Shown here: in pieces, positions 59,539 to 64,000 of the stretch
Layout: each line of letters opens with the position of its first letter
How positions within the stretch are numbered: the first letter of the stretch is position 1
Source of the DNA: SXOA01 sp046593355
Lineage (GTDB): Bacteria; Planctomycetota; Planctomycetia; Pirellulales; Pirellulaceae
DNA: 64,000 nt
Reading direction: 5' to 3'
Assembly: GCA_046593355.1 (NCBI GenBank)
Contig: JBKJNY010000141.1
Span: 1 to 64,000, forward strand
Program-made: the position numbers and the translations under genes
Notes under the pieces: generated by a model
What the model saw: the letters and a program-made list of their open reading frames with translations, nothing else
What the model was told of the DNA's origin: nothing
Databases searched by the model: none

Positions 59539-61134
59539 ATGAGCGATCTCTTTCACGAATGCGGCATTGCCGCGGTCTGCCATCTTCCTGGGGATTCGCA
59601 CCCGCTGGCCCCCGAGGGGGGGCCGGATGAGGTTTCCCGTCTTCTGCCCCGGATGCTGCTCGATATTCAGAACCGCGGGCAGTTGGCGGCGGGGATGACG
59701 TCGTTCAATCCGGGGCGAGAGCAACTGCTGTATACGCACAAGGATATCGGCTCGGTGACGGAGGTTTTTCGCCTCTCCCACAAGGGGAAGGCGGAGAACC
59801 TGATGAAGCAGAATGCCGGGCGGGCGGCCATTGGGCATGTCCGCTACGCCACCTGCGGCGAGGAAGACCGCAACTATGCACAGCCGTTTCAGCGAGATCA
59901 CCTGGAGAAGCGCAAGTGGTTCGCGTTCGGCTTTAACGGGCAACTGGCGAATTATCAAGATTTGAAAGCCAACCTGCTGGCCGACAGCGACTATCACTTG
60001 GCCCGCGACAATGACACGGAGATGATCCTGCACGAAATCAGCCGCGAGCTTTCCGGTGACCGACGGCCGCGGCTGGTGGACATGATGCGGAACGTGAGCA
60101 AGAAGTTTGACGGAGCGTACAGCCTCGTGATGCTCAACGCCCAGGGGGATTTGCTCATCGCCCGCGACCCGCTCGGCATCAAGCCGCTCTGTTGGGCGAG
60201 GGAGGGGACGCTGTTCGCCGCCGCCAGCGAAAGCGTGGCGCTGCTCAACCTGGGGTTCAAGCCAGAAAGCATCAAATCCCTGCAGCCGGGGCACGCCATT
60301 ACTATCACGCAGGGGAAGATGGAGATCGAGCCGTTCGCGGAATCCACCGGCAGCGCCCACTGCTACTTTGAATGGATTTACTTCGCCAACGTCGCCAGCA
60401 CGCTCGACGGCCGCAGCGTCTATCTCTCCCGCACGGCCCTGGGCGAAGAGCTGGCCCGGCTGGAGACGGAATCGGGCCGCGTGCCGCTCGACGAGGACAC
60501 CATCGTCGTCCCCGTGCCCGACACGAGCAAAGCCGCCGCCGACGCGATGGCCCACAAGCTCGGAATTCCGTCGCGGGAAGGACTGATCCGCAACCGCTAC
60601 TCGGGCCGCACTTTCATTGAAGGGGGCGATGGCCGCCGCAAAAAAGCGGAAACCAAGTACACACCGCTGCGCGAGGTGCTGGAAGGAAAGCGGATTTTCC
60701 TGGTGGAAGATTCCATCGTCCGCTCCACCACCATGCGGGTGCTGCTCAGCCGCATCCGCGAAGCCGGAGCGAAGGAAATTCATGTCCGCGTCGCCTGCCC
60801 GCCGATCATCGCCCCCTGTTTTTACGGCATCGACATGTCCACCGTGGACGAGCTTTTTGCCCCCCGCATCATGCGCGGCCGCGGCCTGACCGACGAAGTG
60901 CAGGCCGAAATGGCCGACATTCTCGGCGCCAACTCCCTCCGGTATTTGCCGGTCGAATCCATCGCCCGCGCCATCAAGAAAGAGCCGAGCCAACTTTGCC
61001 AGGCCTGCATCACGGGCAAGTACCCCACTCCCTTCGGCCAGGATCTCTATCAAATCGCCCTCAACAACGTCGGCAAAGGGGAATGCCCCAGCCGCACGTA
61101 CGAAGTGCAGCACTCGCTGACGTTTGCGGAGTGA
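59539..61134 (+). CDS. purF: Amidophosphoribosyltransferase
   Basis: PurF makes phosphoribosylamine from PRPP and glutamine, the first step of purine synthesis. The 531 residues from the ATG at 59539 place the N-terminal nucleophile at Cys8 (LFHECGIAAV), to be exposed by removal of a short propeptide. The glutaminase domain (8-240) shows GHVRYATCG and FGFNGQLANYQ. The phosphoribosyltransferase domain shows the PRPP loop FLVEDSIVRSTTMRVLL. The longer open frame upstream lacks the correct N-terminus. Cys residues near CQACITG may hold the Fe-S cluster of the B. subtilis-type enzyme. No other pur genes are adjacent. Confidence 0.96.
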   Translation: MSDLFHECGIAAVCHLPGDSHPLAPEGGPDEVSRLLPRMLLDIQNRGQLAAGMTSFNPGREQLLYTHKDIGSVTEVFRLSHKGKAENLMKQNAGRAAIGHVRYATCGEEDRNYAQPFQRDHLEKRKWFAFGFNGQLANYQDLKANLLADSDYHLARDNDTEMILHEISRELSGDRRPRLVDMMRNVSKKFDGAYSLVMLNAQGDLLIARDPLGIKPLCWAREGTLFAAASESVALLNLGFKPESIKSLQPGHAITITQGKMEIEPFAESTGSAHCYFEWIYFANVASTLDGRSVYLSRTALGEELARLETESGRVPLDEDTIVVPVPDTSKAAADAMAHKLGIPSREGLIRNRYSGRTFIEGGDGRRKKAETKYTPLREVLEGKRIFLVEDSIVRSTTMRVLLSRIREAGAKEIHVRVACPPIIAPCFYGIDMSTVDELFAPRIMRGRGLTDEVQAEMADILGANSLRYLPVESIARAIKKEPSQLCQACITGKYPTPFGQDLYQIALNNVGKGECPSRTYEVQHSLTFAE

Positions 61135-61233
61135 GGACGAGGGAGTGGGACACGGCGTAATCGGCCTCGTTAGGGCCAAGAACGGAAAAATGATTGGTCC
61201 GTGTTCCCAGGGCTTCCAAGACCCCGCCCTGCT

Positions 61234-62060
61234 TGAAGTGGACCCCAGAAGCTGGACAGGCGGCGGGGCGGCGATAAAGAGAGCCGGTGCGAGAGACGAA
61301 GGTTTCCTGGGTGTGTGAATGGATCCTGTCTTCAGCGGGCTACAGGTCGTGATCGACCTCGAACGGCGTGCGGCCGGCCAAGCCTTGGTGCGGGCGGCGA
61401 TGCGTGTAGAGGTCGAACCACTGCGTCAGCCCTTCGTTGACATCGGCTCCGTTAACGTAGTCCTTGAGATCGATGTCCTCGTATTTCACACTTCGCCATA
61501 ACCGCTCAATGAACACATTGTCGGTGGCCCGGCCGCGGCCGTCCATGCTGACAGCGATGCGGTTGCCGATCAGCAACGATGTGAACGCCTCGCTGGTGAA
61601 CTGCGAGCCTTGATCGGTGTTGAAGATCTCGGGACGGCCGCGAGCCAGCGCCGCCGCGAGCATCCCGATGCAGAACGTCGGCTCCAGCGTGTTCGACAGT
61701 CGCCAGGCGAGCACATGCCGGCTATACCAATCCATCACCGCCACGAGATACAGAACCCCGCGCCGCAGCGGCACGTACGTGATGTCGCTGCACCACACCT
61801 GGTCGGGCCGATCAATCGTCAGCCCACGTCGCAGGTACGGATAGACCTTGTGCTCGGGTGCCGGAATCGTCGTTTTCGGCCTGGAAACAACCCTTCCAAG
61901 CCCATAATCCGCATCAGCCGCTGCATCCGTTTGCGATTGATGGAGTAGCCGGCGCGAACGAAGTGGTCGGTCATGCGGCGGCTGCCGTAGAACGGAGTGG
62001 CGAGGTATTGCTCGGCGGACGACGAGGAAAGCAGGCCGCGCAACGCGGCGCATCCGCTCG
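61234..62060. mobile_element. IS3-family insertion sequence remnant
   Basis: The left end has TGAAGTGGACCCCAGAAGC (61234 onward), a terminus typical of IS3-family elements. The transposase frame lies on the minus strand (see 61340-62045). The right end and orfA are absent: near 62060 the sequence changes into an inverted repeat (62061-62210). The element is therefore truncated and inactive. Confidence 0.75.
61340..62045 (-). pseudogene. IS3-family transposase OrfB (rve integrase core), truncated and frameshifted
   Basis: The C-terminal part is intact in one frame: DQVWCSDITYVPLRRGVLYL, then VMDWYSRHVLAW, FNTDQGSQFTSEAF and FIERLWRSVKYEDI hold the three DDE acidic residues. The N-terminal part (EQYLATPFYGSRRMTDHF, then RKRMQRLMRIMGLEGLFPG) is in another frame; the two join by a 1-base slip at a run of four A (T at 61873-61876). 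The first third and OrfA are missing, and the break near 62046 adjoins an inverted repeat. It is no longer functional unless slippage restores the frame. Confidence 0.88.
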
Positions 62061-62210
62061 TGACACCAAGTGACGCGCCAGCGAAGGACAGCGCCGCCAG
62101 CCGAGTTATGTCCGCACCGCCGCCGTATCGGCCCGCGGAAGAGCATTTCCGAGATCATGCCTTTCCCCATCCCCGGCGGTTTCCTTTGCTGGCGCGTCAG
62201 GGTGGTGTCA
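62061..62210. repeat. Long inverted repeat, copy B5, at the broken end of the IS3 remnant
   Basis: The outer ends TGACACCA...TGGTGTCA carry the family arms (GACGCGCCAGCGAAGGA and TCCTTTGCTGGCGCGTC). The copy is about 150 bp. It abuts the point where the IS3 transposase sequence is lost, so insertion or recombination at this repeat may have destroyed the element. Confidence 0.8.
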
Positions 62211-62235
62211 TGAGTACCGAAATCACGGGAGGACC
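62122..62235. repeat. Direct repeat, first copy
   Basis: It shares about 100 bp with 62949-63055 at high identity: GCCGTATCGGCCCGCGGA, then GAGCATTTCCGAGATCATGCC, the right-arm sequence of the B family and CCGAAATCACGGG. The two copies are about 830 bp apart and in the same orientation, so the segment between them could be lost by recombination. Confidence 0.85.
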
Positions 62236-62280
62236 GATTCTTAACCGCGAGCTTCCCTAATGGACAGGCTTTCGCTTCGT

Positions 62281-62363
62281 GTTGCGAAACGCTCCTAGTT
62301 TCGCAACGCGCCCACGGGGAGAAATCGGGGGGATGCGTTGCGAAACCCCCTCCTTTTCGCAAC
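62281..62363. repeat. Pair of GTTGCGAAA hairpins
   Basis: GTTGCGAAAC-GCTCCTA-GTTTCGCAAC (62281-62307) and GTTGCGAAA-CCCCCTCCTT-TTCGCAAC (62337-62363) are two hairpins sharing one stem sequence. They lie in the gene-free tract after the IS3 remnant. Confidence 0.7.
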
Positions 62364-62393
62364 ACCCAGGGCTGGGATGGCAATCTCCCCTTA

Positions 62394-62461
62394 GTAGCCA
62401 GCACACGCCGTGTGCTGGCCCGCGTTTCAGCAATACCGCGCTCACGGAGTGAGCGGACTAC
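62394..62461. repeat. Paired-hairpin intergenic repeat, copy 5 (inverted)
   Basis: It runs from GTAGCC to GGACTAC, opposite in orientation to copies 1 and 4. The hairpins are CCAGCACA-CGCCG-TGTGCTGG and CGCTCA-CGGAG-TGAGCG. The first loop has one change (CGCCG). Confidence 0.85.
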
Positions 62462-62521
62462 TTTTTCGTCACAACCAGGATGTCAAAGAACTTCGCCGCC
62501 GTTCCCGGCGGATGGGCGTTC

Positions 62522-62578
62522 CGTTGGAGTCCCGCCTTCAGACGGCTCTGAAGACCGCCTGAAGGCGGAACTCCAGCG
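62522..62578. repeat. Inverted repeat with 20-bp arms
   Basis: CGTTGGAGTCCCGCCTTCAG (62522-62541) and CTGAAGGCGGAACTCCAGCG (62559-62578) pair with two mismatches. A related single arm, GCCTGAAGGCGGAAGTCCAGCG, occurs near 59386 upstream of purF. Confidence 0.75.
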
Positions 62579-62680
62579 TTGCCGCGCAGCTAACTGCAAC
62601 AAATGTATACAACTGGGTTGGCATCGTCAAGTACACGGCAGCCAGAATTCCGGAAATTCTCGGACGTCCATGCCCTGGCT

Positions 62681-62937
62681 GCGTTCGGCGCGGGTCTCTG
62701 ACCCCGCCGCCAGACCCGACCGCAGGTCTCCAGCGGGCGGGGAGACCTTCGGTCCGGCGTGAGGGCGGGGTCGGGAGACCCGCGCCCAACCGGGGCGCGC
62801 CGGCCTGGGTAGGCGAGCAAAACAATCGCGTTCGGCGCGGGTCTCTGACCGCGCCGCCAGACCCGACCGTAGGTCTCCAGCGGGCGGGGAGACCTTCGGT
62901 CCAGCGTGAGGGCGGGGTCGGGAGACCCGCGCCCAAC
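62681..62937. repeat. Two direct 110-bp copies of a self-complementary unit
   Basis: Copies at 62681-62790 and 62828-62937 differ at only a few positions. Each can fold on itself (GCGCGGGTCTCTGACC... with GGGTCGGGAGACCCGCG), forming a long hairpin with an inner GGTCTCC/GGAGACC stem. The spacing is 147 bp. The unit contains the GGGGTCGGGAG end shared with hairpins at 32653 and 53384. No gene is recognised here. Confidence 0.85.
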
Positions 62938-62948
62938 CCGCGGGGAGG

Positions 62949-63055
62949 GCCGTATCGGCCCGCGGACGAGCATTTCCGAGATCATGCCTTTTCACATCTC
63001 CGACGGTTTCCTTCGCTGGCGCGTCAGGCTGGTGTCAGGACCGAAATCACGGGGA
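62949..63055. repeat. Direct repeat, second copy
   Basis: This is the second copy of the 62122-62235 sequence. It includes a B-family right arm (63007-63037) without its left partner next to it; the next arm, in opposite orientation, is at 63356-63384. Confidence 0.85.
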
Positions 63056-63082
63056 ATTCCTACCCGTTCGGTGAGAAGATTG

Positions 63083-63352
63083 CAGCCGCGGCAGCGGCGA
63101 CCGGAACCGAGCCCACAGCGCAAGCTGTGGGAAGACGAAGCACCATCCCGATCAAGAGCCGCGGTAGCGGCGAAAGAACCGTGGCGAAAGGACACGGCCG
63201 CGGGATCGCGCCGGTGCGGATGTGGTCGCGATGGCGACGTGCGCCCGCGGTTCCACCATTCTAGCGCCCCTGCCGGGGCTTTTTCGTTTGCTGCGTCCGT
63301 TTACCCACAGCTTGCGCTGTGGGCTGGGTTCTAACGCCGCTGCCGCGGCTGA
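63083..63352. repeat. Large inverted repeat, about 48-bp arms
   Basis: CAGCCGCGGCAGCGGCG...CCCACAGCGCAAGCTGTGGG (63083-63131) is complementary to CCCACAGCTTGCGCTGTGGG...CGCCGCTGCCGCGGCTG (63305-63352) with a few mismatches. The ~170 bp between contain short complementary tracts but no gene. It lies in the repeat-rich right end. Confidence 0.75.
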
Positions 63353-63355
63353 AGA

Positions 63356-63384
63356 CACCAGCCTGACGCGCCAGCGAAGGACAC
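63356..63384. repeat. B-family arm, copy B6
   Basis: ACACCAGCCTGACGCGCCAG...GAAGGACA is the left-type arm, opposite to the right-type arm at 63007-63037. Together they bracket the inverted repeat at 63083-63352. No other part of the family is seen beside it. Confidence 0.75.
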
Positions 63385-63425
63385 GTCCACTGCCGGGGTG
63401 GGGCGAGCCTAGTACGTTGCCTCAG

Positions 63426-64000
63426 TTATTCCAATCGAATATCGATCACCTGTTGCATGCCGCCCTGGACGCTTGTTGCGACCCAGTTGCCGGAAAGTGT
63501 AATTACGAGCGACCGTTGAATTGGTTTATAGTTCGCGGCGACTACCTGAAGCGTTAGTTTGTAAGTGCCGGGCTCGAGTAGATGAATTCCGTGATTGGCT
63601 TGCGATTCGAGGTCAAGCGAGAAGAGGGTCTTGAGGCTGTTGTTCCCCACCAGATTCTCGTTTGCAAAATGGACTCGTAGACTCGGGTAAATGACGTGCC
63701 CGATATTGCAGAACCGGTCCATATTCGGTGCCAAAGTAGGAAGCCTGGCACATCCCAGCCACGCCCATTTCAGGTCAAGCGCGAAGCGACGAATTAGAGA
63801 CCATCCATTTGTCGTTTGTCTGTAAATGTCTTTCGCAAATACTTCGACAGTGTCGGCATTCTTGCTTCCTATGTTGGAAATGCGGAGAGAGAAATAGTAG
63901 CACTCGACTGGAACGGTTTGTTGGCCAACGACGCAGTAGAGTAGTGGAGTGTCGCAGTAATCTGGCCCGTGAACATAGGACACTTCAAGTGTCGGCTGCC
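63426..64000 (-). CDS. Unrecognised protein, 5' end beyond the window
   Basis: At least 190 codons on the minus strand are open to the right edge; the GTG at 63983 is not needed as a start because upstream codons (QPTLEV) continue in frame. The product has a beta-sandwich look (YYFSLRISNIGSKNADTVEVFAKDI, then GTYKLTLQVVAANYKPIQRSLVITLSG) with short strands. No family is recognised. The coding sequence is A/T-richer than most genes in the window, which suggests separate origin. The gene ends about 40 bp from the last B-family arm. Confidence 0.6.
   Translation of the reverse strand, partial: QPTLEVSYVHGPDYCDTPLLYCVVGQQTVPVECYYFSLRISNIGSKNADTVEVFAKDIYRQTTNGWSLIRRFALDLKWAWLGCARLPTLAPNMDRFCNIGHVIYPSLRVHFANENLVGNNSLKTLFSLDLESQANHGIHLLEPGTYKLTLQVVAANYKPIQRSLVITLSGNWVATSVQGGMQQVIDIRLE

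Noticed and set aside
59302..61179. Long open frame antisense to purF
   Set aside because: It is a codon-bias shadow of purF: Gly/Ala/Arg/His-rich with no family resemblance, while purF is certain.
62681..62937. Possible CRISPR array
   Set aside because: Only two copies, each 110 bp and self-complementary, with a 37-bp gap; no cas genes and no short repeat-spacer pattern.

Overview
The window reads as a planctomycete chromosome (Pirellulales/Gemmatales-like). It is GC-rich and carries lineage hallmarks: DUF1559 pseudopilin-like, DUF1552 and PSCyt1/DUF1587-1592-1588-1585 proteins, a Ser/Thr kinase fused to WD40 propellers, an NPYASP-motif membrane protein, an ISAzo13 ('Rhodopirellula') transposase end, and very many intergenic inverted repeats. 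There is no rRNA, prophage or CRISPR array. Two tRNAs are intact (Gly-CCC, Asn-GTT) and one is a remnant.

Layout. 0-12.7 kb: ISAzo13 transposase tail, mfd, an exported parvulin isomerase, a WD40 protein, an SMP-30-like protein, a thioredoxin/CxxCH/PDZ fusion, an exported isoaspartyl methyltransferase and membrane proteins. 12.7-24.8 kb: a GDSL-CocE fusion esterase, small proteins, trxA, a decayed toxin-antitoxin pair, a flotillin, holA, an MFS transporter, a coiled-coil protein and an FHA protein. 24.9-33.6 kb: a long minus-strand run with a PSP1/RicT-like protein, a Rieske protein, a GNAT protein, a kinase-WD40 giant, a MazG-like pyrophosphatase and a beta-helix protein. 33.7-39.5 kb: bioB, lipoproteins, a frameshifted DUF1559 gene, a hemerythrin-like protein, a 2-hydroxyacid dehydrogenase and a cupin. 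39.6-44.4 kb: DUF1552, a small protein, the multi-domain PSCyt1/DUF1592 protein and an HMA-type exported protein, all in one direction. 44.4-57.2 kb: an SDR enzyme, tRNA-Gly, a sigma-54 activator divergent from a complete sulfate ABC transporter (substrate-binding protein, CysT, CysW, CysA), a Dabb protein, a HEAT-repeat protein and a coiled-coil membrane protein. 57.2-63.4 kb: a repeat-rich, gene-poor tract with transposase wreckage, a tRNA-Asn/GIY-YIG/tRNA-remnant composite, purF and an IS3 remnant. An AT-richer unrecognised gene runs off the right edge.

The most notable observations are four. (i) A GIY-YIG nuclease gene sits between an intact tRNA-Asn and an exact 39-nt copy of that tRNA's 3' part. 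(ii) A well-matched -24/-12 sigma-54 promoter precedes the sulfate uptake operon, beside a divergent sigma-54 activator gene. (iii) A family of paired-hairpin repeats has stems that vary between copies while the loops stay CTCCG and CGGAG. (iv) A second family of long inverted repeats lies at convergent gene ends and supplies stop codons to genes on both sides.
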